This document shows positions 34,435 to 43,072 of a stretch of DNA of 64,000 bases, piece after piece. The translations under genes and the position numbers were made by a program. The stretch spans positions 24,268 through 88,267 of the forward strand of contig JAFGLS010000065.1 in the NCBI GenBank assembly GCA_016927935.1. Reading direction: 5' to 3'. The notes under the pieces are model-generated. The model did no database searches. It saw only the letters and a program-made list of their open reading frames with translations, and had not been told where the DNA came from. This stretch comes from Syntrophaceae bacterium. GTDB lineage: Bacteria > Desulfobacterota > Syntrophia > Syntrophales > Smithellaceae. Positions within the stretch are counted from its first letter, which is position 1; every line of letters begins with the position of its first letter.

Positions 34435-35751
34435 TTATTGTAGGTTTTTTATTGTGCCTACATCTATTTTTAGTTTTTTTACTCTGTGCCAGAGACTTCT
34501 TTGATTTATTCCAAGAATACCGGCAGCTTTTACTTGAATACCACCTGATTTTCTTAAAGCTTCCATTATTATTTCTTTCTCCATTAAATTAAGTCTATCA
34601 TCAAGTGGCACATCATCATTCAAATCAATTTTATTTGTAGAATCCTGCCCAAATAATACGGGCAGATGTTGTGGCTCAATGATTCCTTTTTCACTAAGGA
34701 TGGAAGCTTGTTCCAGAACATTTCTCAATTCCCGAACATTTCCCGGCCATGAATAACCTATTAATGCCTGCAATGCTGAGGTGGACAGCTTGGCTGTTTG
34801 GGGTAACGATGACAAAAAATAATCAGCAAGTAAAGCTATATCTTCTTTTCTCTCTCTTAAAGCCGGAAGGTTTATGGAAAAAACGTTTAAACGGAAATAC
34901 AGGTCTTCTCTGAATTTTCCGTTTTTAATCATTTCCGGTAAATCTTTGTTTGTGGCCGCAATAAAACGAATATCAACTTTAATCGGTTTTATTCCACCCA
35001 CCCGTTCGAACTCCTTTTCCTGCAAGACTCGCAGTAATTTTGCCTGAGTAGCCAAGGGCATATCGCCGATTTCATCCATAAAAACGGTCCCGCCGTTAGC
35101 TATTTCAAACTTTCCTTTTTTCTGTTCGATGGCTCCGGTAAATGAACCCTTCTCGTGGCCAAAAAATTCGCTTTCCAGTAATCCTTCAGGAATAGCCACA
35201 CAGTTGATTTTTATGAAAGGACAGTCTTTTCTTGAACTGCGTTCATAAATACTGGAAGCTACCAGTTCCTTTCCTGTTCCGCTCTCGCCAAAAATTAGCA
35301 CCGTGGAATCGGTTGCGGCAACTTTTAAAATCTGTGTAAAAATGTTGCGCATGGAAGCGCTGGAACCGACAATCTTGGGAAACAATTCCCTTGCTTCAAC
35401 CTTGCTCAAAATATTGGTTACATTATCAAATATTTCATCTATCTGACTTAAATCACTCATTACATCTTTTTGTTTTTCTATTTGAGTTTTGGCAATAATG
35501 GGCATTTTCTTAGTTTTGTTGATAAACTGTATCAATGGTTTGAATAAAAGACGAAGAAGAATAAAGCTTGTGAAAAAAGTAATGAACGCAATTACCGCAA
35601 TTACATAAACAACATACAGGATATTTATCTGGCTGATATTTACTTTCTGGTGAAAAAGTTGATAAATTAAAACAATACCTATTATTGATATTCCGGTGTA
35701 AATTACCGGAACCAATACATATAAACTTATATAAATATTTTTTTTCTTCAT
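34435..35751 (-). CDS. Membrane-anchored sigma-54-dependent transcriptional activator
   Basis: A 438-residue bacterial enhancer-binding protein. Two N-terminal membrane segments (about 8-30 and 44-68) replace the usual receiver domain. The AAA+ domain has Walker A GESGTGKE at 155-162, the sigma-54 contact loop as GSFTGA at 202-207 (the common S variant of GAFTGA) and Walker B GGTVFMDEIGD. A Fis-type helix-turn-helix (GGIQVKAAGILGINQRSLWHRVKKL) ends the protein. It would hydrolyse ATP to remodel sigma-54 RNA polymerase, most likely at the pilin promoter immediately downstream. With no phosphorylation domain, its signal may come through the membrane, for example from pilin level or pilus assembly; that is inference. 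No Shine-Dalgarno is obvious. Confidence 0.93.
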   Translation of the reverse strand: MKKKNIYISLYVLVPVIYTGISIIGIVLIYQLFHQKVNISQINILYVVYVIAVIAFITFFTSFILLRLLFKPLIQFINKTKKMPIIAKTQIEKQKDVMSDLSQIDEIFDNVTNILSKVEARELFPKIVGSSASMRNIFTQILKVAATDSTVLIFGESGTGKELVASSIYERSSRKDCPFIKINCVAIPEGLLESEFFGHEKGSFTGAIEQKKGKFEIANGGTVFMDEIGDMPLATQAKLLRVLQEKEFERVGGIKPIKVDIRFIAATNKDLPEMIKNGKFREDLYFRLNVFSINLPALRERKEDIALLADYFLSSLPQTAKLSTSALQALIGYSWPGNVRELRNVLEQASILSEKGIIEPQHLPVLFGQDSTNKIDLNDDVPLDDRLNLMEKEIIMEALRKSGGIQVKAAGILGINQRSLWHRVKKLKIDVGTIKNLQ

Positions 35752-35837
35752 TTTTTGTATTTATTAAAACAAAAAAGTTTCAACTTTTTTATTGATTCGT
35801 TTATAAATATTCCCCGGTATATAAATTGTCTTTGTTT

Positions 35838-37064
35838 TTAAGTTTTTATCATCTTTGTGAGATCCCACATAGGCATAAATATGGCTAGAGCAAAGAAACC
35901 GACAATTGCGGCCAAACCGACAATTAGAATTGGAGTAAGTGCGTCGGAAAGACCTTTAATAGCATATTCAACTTCACTGTCATAATGAACAGATACTGCC
36001 CGCATCATTTCATCAATCTTTCCAGATTCTTCGCCAACAGCAAGCATGTCAATAACCATAGGAGTAAAATATTTTATTGATTTTAAAGGAGTTGCAATTC
36101 CAGCACCTTCTTTAATGCGCTCACGTACATCATCAAAAGCCCTCGTCAGAGCCTCGTTACCCATTGTCGCGGAAAGTATGGAAAGGGATTGCATTACCGG
36201 CACTCCACTTGTTTGTAAAATAGAAAATATACTTGCAAAACGGGATAGGGCGGATTTTTGAAATAATGGTCCTAATATTGGCACCTCTAATAAAAAAGAA
36301 TCTCTTACAAACTTGCCATTACTCGTTTTAAAATAATATAATAAACCAAAAACGATACCTACCATTATAGCAAGAATAAAATACCAGTAATTAGATAGAA
36401 AATCATATACGATCATTGAAATCCTTGTTGGCAAAGGTAATTGTATCCCGGCTCTTACGAAAACATTAGCAAATGTAGGTATTACAAAAGTCAAAAGACC
36501 TATAAAAGCACCAGCCAAAGCGATAAGGACTATTATTGGGTATCTCAAAGCTGATTTAATATCAGACCTGATTTTTGCCTCGTGCTCAATTATGTATATC
36601 AATCTTTCCATAACTATAGGCACATTTCCACTGATTTCACCTGCCTTAATCATATCACAGTAAAGATTATCAAAAATCTTTGGAAACTTACGTAATGCAT
36701 CGGAAAGAGAGGCTCCTTTATTTATGTCTCTGCTAATTTTTGCTGTCGCCTCCTTTATGCTCTTATTTTCTGTTTGAGACTCCTGAATAGACAAGATTCT
36801 CAATATAGGAATTCCGGCAACCAACATCGAGTGGAATTGTTTTGTGAAAAGAATCAGATCAGAAGGTTTAACTTTGTTAATTCCTGACAAAGATTGAAAA
36901 ACCGCATTAATTTCAAACGTACTTTTTTCCCTAACTTGTATCGGTATAAGTTGGCGCGAGACTAAAATGGCATTTGCGTTTTCCATAGATTCCGCTTCCA
37001 ATTTCCCGGAAATTTCTTCTCCCATTTGATTAATTGCCTTATATTTATAATTGAAGGTGGGCAT
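35838..37064 (-). CDS. Type IV pilus inner-membrane platform protein (PilC/GspF/MshG)
   Basis: A 408-residue protein with two T2SSF domains. The N-terminal PilC cap reads FNYKYKAINQMGEEISGKLEAESM; the first repeat has LILFTKQFHSMLVAGIPILRIL and the second ALSRFASIFSILQTSGVPVMQSL. Three main membrane segments (RYPIIVLIALAGAFIGLLTF, YFILAIMVGIVFGLLYYF and LIVGLAAIVGFFALAIFMPM) fit the family. It anchors the extension ATPase to the inner membrane and moves pilin subunits into the fibre. RBS AAAGGA precedes the ATG, 18 bp after the PilB-like gene. Confidence 0.95.
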   Translation of the reverse strand: MPTFNYKYKAINQMGEEISGKLEAESMENANAILVSRQLIPIQVREKSTFEINAVFQSLSGINKVKPSDLILFTKQFHSMLVAGIPILRILSIQESQTENKSIKEATAKISRDINKGASLSDALRKFPKIFDNLYCDMIKAGEISGNVPIVMERLIYIIEHEAKIRSDIKSALRYPIIVLIALAGAFIGLLTFVIPTFANVFVRAGIQLPLPTRISMIVYDFLSNYWYFILAIMVGIVFGLLYYFKTSNGKFVRDSFLLEVPILGPLFQKSALSRFASIFSILQTSGVPVMQSLSILSATMGNEALTRAFDDVRERIKEGAGIATPLKSIKYFTPMVIDMLAVGEESGKIDEMMRAVSVHYDSEVEYAIKGLSDALTPILIVGLAAIVGFFALAIFMPMWDLTKMIKT

Positions 37065-37082
37065 TTTTTATCCTTTTGTATT

Positions 37083-38786
37083 TTAAACCATTACAGCAGC
37101 AACCGCTTCTTCCAGAGTTGTAATGCCCTGGACAACTTTTTGCGCCGCATCTTTTTGTAAAGTTTTTAATTTCCCTGCGGCTATCGCCGCCCTTGTAATT
37201 TCTGGACTTGGCCTTTGACCGACAATCATATCCTGAATCATTTCATCAATAACCAAAACTTCAAAAACACCTGTCCTTCCCTTGTAACCCGTATTATTAC
37301 ATTGAGTGCAACCCTTGCCTCTTTGAAAATTGGCTTTTTGGGCTTCTTTTTCTGTTATTCCAAATGCGTTTAGCGCCTTCACCGGCGGATTATAAGACTC
37401 TTTACAATAAGGACAAACTGTGCGCACTAATCTTTGTGCAAATGAAACTATTAAAACAGATGCAATAAGAAATGGCTCTATACCCATATCTATAAACCTG
37501 GTTATAACTCCCGCGGCATCATTAGTATGTACAGTGCTTAGTAACCGATGTCCGGTTTGCGCCGCCTGAACTGATACAGCCGCGGTTTCCGCGTCTCTAA
37601 TCTCGCCAACCATAATAACATCAGGGTCTTGACGAAGAATTGAACGCAATCCATTGGCAAAGGTCATTCCCGCTTTGGTATTTAACTGCACCTGACGAAT
37701 ATCATTGACTCGATATTCAACGGGGTCTTCCAGTGTAATTATATTAATGTCCGGTTTATTTATAGCATTTAAGATGGCGTAGAGACTGGTACTTTTGCCG
37801 CTTCCCGTTGGTCCCGTGCTTAGAATCATCCCGTAAGGTTTGGCACATATACTTTCGATTTTAGCCATATCCTGCGCATCCATGCCCAGATTATTCAGAG
37901 TATAAATGCCTGTGCTCATATCCAGAAGGCGCATGACAATGTTTTCCCCGTGAATTGTGGGAATAGAAGAAACTCTGACATTAATTTCTTTATTTTCTGT
38001 TTTAAGAGTAAATCTTCCGTCCTGAGGAATTCTGGAGACGGTAATATCCATATTCGCTATAATTTTAACGCGGGTGATAACAGATAAAAAAATGGATTTG
38101 GGAGGTGATGGCATTTCCACCAGTTTGCCGTCTATACGAAAACGCAACTGCACAGTGTTTTGTTGAGGACTTATGTGAATATCACTCGCTTTGTTGCGGA
38201 CGGCCTGGGCAAAAATTGAGTTTGTCAAACGAAGAACCAGTGCTTCTCCCGCCTGATCCTTTAGTGATGTAATGTGTACTGCCTCCTGTATTTCCGATTC
38301 TTCTTCTGGTTTGGAATCTATTTCCATACTACCCATTAAATCGCCGAGATCCGATTTTTCACCATACATACTGTTAATGAGTTGATTTATCTCCATTTCA
38401 GAACAGATAACAGGCTCAACTTCCATATTCGTCAGTTTTTCAATGTAATCCAGCACTTTTATTTCCAGAGGATCTCCAATTCCTACTTCCAGTAAGTTTC
38501 CTTTAAGTTTTAAAGGAACAACCTGATTTCTCTGAGCTACATCAACTGGTATGTAACGAACCAAATCAAAATCGAGGGGATATTCCTGAAACTGATATTT
38601 CTTAATATTTAGTTGTGTACTTAGCAAATCTATTATTTGTTTTTCCTTAACAATCCCTTGTCTTATTAAATACTGGCCAAACCTTAAATTGGTTTTTTTC
38701 TGTTCATTCAAGACTTTTTCCAGCATTTCTTCAGTTAAAATACCTTCATTAACAAGTATTTCACCCAAGCGCTTTCTGGTTCTCAT
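37083..38786 (-). CDS. Type IV pilus extension ATPase (PilB/GspE/MshE)
   Basis: A 567-residue hexameric secretion ATPase. The N-terminal MshEN/GspE_N domain (about 1-145, RLGEILVNEGILTEEMLEKV) is of the type that in V. cholerae MshE binds cyclic di-GMP. The catalytic domain has Walker A STGPTGSGKST, the Asp box and Walker B LRSILRQDPDVIMVGEIRDAE, and the zinc tetracysteine CPYCKES..GCTQCNNTG. It powers pilus polymerisation at the inner membrane. RBS GGAGG lies before the ATG. No retraction ATPase (PilT) is in the window, as is usual for an MSHA-type locus. The cyclic di-GMP motif was not checked residue by residue. Confidence 0.96.
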   Translation of the reverse strand: MRTRKRLGEILVNEGILTEEMLEKVLNEQKKTNLRFGQYLIRQGIVKEKQIIDLLSTQLNIKKYQFQEYPLDFDLVRYIPVDVAQRNQVVPLKLKGNLLEVGIGDPLEIKVLDYIEKLTNMEVEPVICSEMEINQLINSMYGEKSDLGDLMGSMEIDSKPEEESEIQEAVHITSLKDQAGEALVLRLTNSIFAQAVRNKASDIHISPQQNTVQLRFRIDGKLVEMPSPPKSIFLSVITRVKIIANMDITVSRIPQDGRFTLKTENKEINVRVSSIPTIHGENIVMRLLDMSTGIYTLNNLGMDAQDMAKIESICAKPYGMILSTGPTGSGKSTSLYAILNAINKPDINIITLEDPVEYRVNDIRQVQLNTKAGMTFANGLRSILRQDPDVIMVGEIRDAETAAVSVQAAQTGHRLLSTVHTNDAAGVITRFIDMGIEPFLIASVLIVSFAQRLVRTVCPYCKESYNPPVKALNAFGITEKEAQKANFQRGKGCTQCNNTGYKGRTGVFEVLVIDEMIQDMIVGQRPSPEITRAAIAAGKLKTLQKDAAQKVVQGITTLEEAVAAVMV

Positions 38787-38804
38787 TTATCCTCCAACAT
38801 TAAA

Positions 38805-40316
38805 TCAATATCGCAGTTCACGGCGATTGAAAAAAACAGTGCCCGTATCCCATTGAGATATAATTTTCGCCCCCGAGGCAATTTCCGGTGCCAGTTTGCC
38901 CATCGCTTCTCCTGCTAAATTAATATCTTTGAATTTTTTATCAATCACAATTACGAACTCAAAGCCTTTCTTTCTATTCCAGAAAGAAAGGAAGGCCAAC
39001 GGGGGCAGTTTTTGTTCGTCAGGATTGTTGCGGAAAATATTATACATATTTTCCAAATCCTGTCCACTTTTCCAAGCAACAACTATATCACCCTGTTTTA
39101 TGGGCTCATTGTCGGCAGGAATTGCTGGAAGCATAATTGTTGTACCGATCATAACTTTATCATTGTATTTTAGAAAAGGATTTACTTTAAAAAATTCTCT
39201 CATCATATTAGGACCTGCATCGCCGTATATATTATTCAACGTCCACCATATCGTTCTTCTTTTAGTCATGGACATCCTACCAAGATAATCAGGCATTTTA
39301 ACATCATAAATTTTATTGTTTTTAACTTCTGGAATAGCAGGATTGGCTAAAGTAATATTCAATTTTTTATTTGTATTTAAATTAATGCTTTGTAATGTAA
39401 TTGCACTGACTGATATTCCTACTATAATTACCAATAAAAGACCTGCCAGTGCCCATCCTAATTTTCTGTACAAAGGTGATTTCAGCTCACCTCTGCAGCC
39501 TCTGACAAGAAACCAACCTGCTTTATTTTTCTGGCGAATTATCATTTTTAAAACTACCTGATGACACAGGAAAACCACCTTTCGGGGAAAGCCTCCTGTA
39601 GCAAGATAAACAGCGACAAAACCCCAGAAGCTAAAAAGAGAAGGAAAAATTTCAAAATCTCTGGCCACGCTTAAACGATAATTTATCATCGCTTTCATTT
39701 GTTGGAAGTTCAAGGGTTGAAGATGAAGGATAAGATTAACTCTGTCCAGAAGATTAGCCTTTCTTTCAAGAACATCTTGAAATTCCTTCTGGGCAAAAAT
39801 TATTATTTGCAGTAATTTAAATTTATTTGTTTCATAATTAAGAAATTCTCGCAATATCTCCAGGCAATCTTCCGGAATTTTCTGGCCTTCATCAATGATC
39901 AAGACCACTATTCTTTTCTCATCAACTCCTTTGTCAAAGAGATAATTCTTGATTCTTTCTTTTATATGCCACTCGCTTCTTAAATCTTCATTATCTTTAA
40001 TGCCCAGCATCAAAGCAACTGTTTGCAAAAATTCAGCAGCGCTGTTAAATGCGGGATCAAGCAAGAGGTGAGTTTCGATTTCTGTTTCTACGGAATTTGC
40101 CGCAGTTGAAGAAAAGTTCTGGATAAGTTTGCGGCATAATGTTGTTTTGCCTGTGCCAATATCCCCAATTACCACATTGATACCGCGACGCAAACGGACA
40201 GCCAATTCCAGTTTTTGTAAACAATCGCTGTATTGTGGCAGCTGAAAAAGAAATTCCGGTTCAGGAGAGTTAGAGAATGGCTCTTTTTTAAAATTGAGAA
40301 TATTGTAATAATTCAT
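38805..40316 (-). CDS. mshM: ExeA/MshM-like AAA ATPase with C-terminal periplasmic domain
   Basis: About 503 residues. The N-terminal AAA module starts YYNILNFKKEPFSNSPEPEF, the GspA/ExeA/MshM signature, with Walker A GDIGTGKTT and Walker B IVVLIIDEGQKI. A single membrane segment (LGWALAGLLLVIIVGISVSA) near residue 290 leads to a periplasmic part containing NPFLKYNDKVMIGTTIMLP, which resembles a LysM-type peptidoglycan-binding motif. In related systems the ExeA protein remodels peptidoglycan to let the secretin assemble. Its place between the MshL-like secretin and the MshE-like ATPase matches the Vibrio msh order. I take the ATG at 40316 rather than the TTG two codons earlier. Confidence 0.88.
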   Translation of the reverse strand: MNYYNILNFKKEPFSNSPEPEFLFQLPQYSDCLQKLELAVRLRRGINVVIGDIGTGKTTLCRKLIQNFSSTAANSVETEIETHLLLDPAFNSAAEFLQTVALMLGIKDNEDLRSEWHIKERIKNYLFDKGVDEKRIVVLIIDEGQKIPEDCLEILREFLNYETNKFKLLQIIIFAQKEFQDVLERKANLLDRVNLILHLQPLNFQQMKAMINYRLSVARDFEIFPSLFSFWGFVAVYLATGGFPRKVVFLCHQVVLKMIIRQKNKAGWFLVRGCRGELKSPLYRKLGWALAGLLLVIIVGISVSAITLQSINLNTNKKLNITLANPAIPEVKNNKIYDVKMPDYLGRMSMTKRRTIWWTLNNIYGDAGPNMMREFFKVNPFLKYNDKVMIGTTIMLPAIPADNEPIKQGDIVVAWKSGQDLENMYNIFRNNPDEQKLPPLAFLSFWNRKKGFEFVIVIDKKFKDINLAGEAMGKLAPEIASGAKIISQWDTGTVFFNRRELRY

Positions 40317-40445
40317 TTTCAACAGGCATATTACTGCTCAAATGCCGTACATTTTCAATTATTAAAATATTTTACTGTCTTTAATTCCTGTCTTTCAATT
40401 TATCAATTTTTTTCAAAATAAATTTTCTATTCTTAATGATATAGG

Positions 40446-41987
40446 TCAGCTGCTAGCAACCGGCAATATATGAGGAGTAATAAATATGAGAACCTCTTCC
40501 ATATTCACACTTTTACTATCTGATTTGAAAATCCAACCCAAAAGAGGAATATCCTTAAGCCACGGCACGCCACTTTGTCCGGCCAAATTGGTCTGTTTTG
40601 TTAAACCGGAAATAACTATAGTCTCACCATCTTTAACAATCAGTTCCGTTTGCGTTTGTTTTTTTATAATATAAGGATCTCCCAGTGACGATTTTCGCGT
40701 CATATCCAGTTCATCTTTTTTCACTAAAATTGTCATTTTCAAATTCTTGCCGTCAATTACATGTGGTGTAATTTCCAGGCGCAATACAACGTCCTCAAAC
40801 TTGGTAGTTTGAGTTGTCACGCCACCGCTTGTTTCCAGTGTAATATAAGGAACTCTTTCACCGTTCTCCGTAAAAGCTTTCTGATTATCCAAGGTTGTTA
40901 TTGACGGACTGGAAAGAATATTTAGTTTATTATCTTTCTGCAGGGCCTGCAGTTGAACTTCCAGTAAATTTTCACCAATCCTCCCGAATAGCAAACCTAA
41001 AGATCCCATAGGAATGGAAGATGTTGCCGTTGCATCGACCGGGAAATTAATTCCTAACGCCGATCGCTGTGGAGGAGTGCCGGTTCCACCGATAGGTCCC
41101 GTGGGAGAAACACCTCCGCCCGTTACAATAAGATCTTCACTGCCTTGAGTACTTCTGTTGTATCCTCCCCACATTATTCCCAAATCACGGGCTACACCCT
41201 TTGTTGTTTCGACGATATTGGCTTTAATTAAAATCTGAAAAGCGGGTTTATCCAGCTTTTCAATCATAGGCAGTATTTTGGTCATATCTTCATGCAAGGC
41301 AGAAATTATCAAAGAATTACTGTGTTCATCGAGCTTTATTGATCCGCGCGGTTTACCATCCTTGTCTTTTGTTAAAAAATCATTAAGTGTTGTCGCCATC
41401 TTATTTGCATTGGCATAGTTAATACTTATAACCACAGGATCTAAAAGCGGTTCAACCCATTGGATGTCACGCAGTTGAACTTTTCGTTTTAATTCCTGAT
41501 TAAGATCATCAATAGTCATGACCCTGACTATTTCGCCTTCCCATACATAAGATAATCCATAGGTGCGCAATAAGCCGGTAAATGCCTCGTCCCAGGCTAC
41601 TCCCCGAAAATCAACACTAATATCACCTTTTAATTCATTTTTAACCAGAAGATTCAGGCTCACTGATTTGGCCATTGCCCGTAAAACCGCTTTGAGATCC
41701 GCCTGACGCATGGTCAAATGAACTGGCGAGGTTGGAAGTTTTTTAGTTTCCGTTGTCGTCAGTTGTGTTGATGAAGCTTGTTTTGACGTTAACACTGAAT
41801 TATCAATTTTCTTGGATTGTGCGGAGGGAGAGTGCCCCTGAGAATTTTCAGCAAGAGTAGTCCATTTATCAAAGAAAGCGTCTTTTTTCTCAATTTTGAA
41901 TTCATCGGCACAACCCCCAAAAAATATCAATAGTAAAAAACAAAAAACCAACGTCATGCTTTTCTTGTTGAATATAGAGTATTTCAA
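40446..41987 (-). CDS. mshL: MSHA-type outer-membrane secretin (MshL/PilQ/GspD family)
   Basis: About 513 residues. I start it at the TTG at 41987, with GGAGG seven bases upstream; this gives MKYSIFNKKSMTLVFCFLLL followed by the lipobox FGGC, a lipoprotein signal that fits a secretin. The track start at 42059 would overlap the previous gene. An STN/N0-like domain (MRQADLKAVLRAMAKSVSLN) and an N1 domain precede the secretin core. The C-terminal secretin signature reads NGERVPYIT..VVLRLEITPHVI and VKDGETIVISGLTKQ. It forms the multimeric outer-membrane channel for the pilus. A pilotin is not obvious nearby; the lipidation may make one unnecessary. Confidence 0.94.
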   Translation of the reverse strand: MKYSIFNKKSMTLVFCFLLLIFFGGCADEFKIEKKDAFFDKWTTLAENSQGHSPSAQSKKIDNSVLTSKQASSTQLTTTETKKLPTSPVHLTMRQADLKAVLRAMAKSVSLNLLVKNELKGDISVDFRGVAWDEAFTGLLRTYGLSYVWEGEIVRVMTIDDLNQELKRKVQLRDIQWVEPLLDPVVISINYANANKMATTLNDFLTKDKDGKPRGSIKLDEHSNSLIISALHEDMTKILPMIEKLDKPAFQILIKANIVETTKGVARDLGIMWGGYNRSTQGSEDLIVTGGGVSPTGPIGGTGTPPQRSALGINFPVDATATSSIPMGSLGLLFGRIGENLLEVQLQALQKDNKLNILSSPSITTLDNQKAFTENGERVPYITLETSGGVTTQTTKFEDVVLRLEITPHVIDGKNLKMTILVKKDELDMTRKSSLGDPYIIKKQTQTELIVKDGETIVISGLTKQTNLAGQSGVPWLKDIPLLGWIFKSDSKSVNMEEVLIFITPHILPVASS

Positions 41988-42012
41988 AGCAGTAACCTCC
42001 AAATTGCAGAAT

Positions 42013-42513
42013 TCATTCTTGTATAGGGATTTCCAAATTGTTCCCCGCAAGTTTATCAAAAATGGTAACTTTAGAAGGTGTAATACCTTTTAATACATAG
42101 CCCTTTTCCATTAATTCTTCACCGATTCTATATTCTATGTTGTTCAGAATAGCCATTATATTCTTTCCTGAATCCACATAACCGGAATAAACAATTTTAA
42201 CAGCATTAATTCCTTCGGCACCTTTGCCATCTTTTGCCAGCCATAACCTATATAAATTTCTTTTCAAAAAAGGAGTCGCCCCCCAATTAACATGTGCCAA
42301 TCTAATAACATGATTGTCAAAATCTGATAATTTATTTTTATTTAACTCATCAGTCAATCCACTTATGACTTGCTCAATCTTAACAGATTCTTTGCTCGGT
42401 TCAACTTTTTTTCCCTTCTGACGATCTGCAATTAAGTACACGTAAACGGCATACAAAACGAATATAGCCGCAACTGCTACCAAGAAAATTTCTCTTTTCT
42501 TTAATTTGGCCAT
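42013..42513 (-). CDS. Pilus biogenesis protein, PilP/MshK-like
   Basis: A 166-residue protein with one N-terminal membrane segment (EIFLVAVAAIFVLYAVYVYLI) and a periplasmic domain. The region INAVKIVYSGYVDSGKNIMA resembles the strand pattern of PilP/GspC-like homology domains (hhYSGYV..G....AIINN.EY), which link the inner-membrane PilMNO complex to the secretin. Position between the PilO-like and secretin genes supports this. The sequence is divergent, so family membership is inferred partly from context. It lies 17 bp after the PilO-like gene. Confidence 0.72.
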   Translation of the reverse strand: MAKLKKREIFLVAVAAIFVLYAVYVYLIADRQKGKKVEPSKESVKIEQVISGLTDELNKNKLSDFDNHVIRLAHVNWGATPFLKRNLYRLWLAKDGKGAEGINAVKIVYSGYVDSGKNIMAILNNIEYRIGEELMEKGYVLKGITPSKVTIFDKLAGNNLEIPIQE

Positions 42514-42530
42514 AAATACCTTTTTATTTA

Positions 42531-43067
42531 TTACTTAATCGCCGCCCAAACTTTCATTTTAAATTCCATGGAGCCGGTTCCTTGCTGAATATTGATTTCC
42601 TCAATTCTGTCCAAGCAAGGGATTGAACCCAGTTCTATCAGCATTTTTCGGAAATCAGTCAATTCCCCTTTTAGCACGATGTTATGCAGAAAAGAGGTCG
42701 AAGGACTGGTCGATGTATTAGTATCAGGCGTAAATGAATCTATTTTTATCCCTGATTTTTTAGCCGCATTTCGAAAGTCAGCCTGAAATTTTTGTGTTTC
42801 CAGACGGGGCAAAGCGATTCTTTCCGGATGGGGCAAAACAAAACTTTTACTATCTTCGATGGCATCAGTCAGAGTCTTGTAGACAGGTCCCCATTCTTTT
42901 TGTTCTTTAATCTGATATTTCAATTTATCGTTTTCCTTCAGTTGATAGGAAATTTTCAGAGAATAAGGCAATATTCCCACTAAAATAATAATTAATATAA
43001 TCCCGCCATAAATCACCAAATATAAAATATTGACTTTTTTATGTATATTAATGTTAATTTTTCTCAT
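42531..43067 (-). CDS. Pilus biogenesis protein, PilO/MshJ-like
   Basis: A 178-residue protein: short basic N-terminus, one membrane segment (ILYLVIYGGIILIIILVGIL), a coiled-coil stretch (KISYQLKENDKLKYQIKEQ) and a C-terminal ferredoxin-like domain (FLHNIVLKGELTDFRKMLIE). That order is typical of PilO and MshJ, which pair with PilN in the periplasm to form the alignment complex. It starts five bases after the PilM-PilN fusion gene and is clearly cotranscribed with it. Confidence 0.82.
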   Translation of the reverse strand: MRKININIHKKVNILYLVIYGGIILIIILVGILPYSLKISYQLKENDKLKYQIKEQKEWGPVYKTLTDAIEDSKSFVLPHPERIALPRLETQKFQADFRNAAKKSGIKIDSFTPDTNTSTSPSTSFLHNIVLKGELTDFRKMLIELGSIPCLDRIEEINIQQGTGSMEFKMKVWAAIK

Positions 43068-43072
43068 AATTT

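Noticed and set aside
41988-42059. Longer secretin start at 42059
   Set aside because: It overlaps the upstream PilP-like gene and masks a lipoprotein signal that begins at the TTG at 41987 behind a GGAGG.
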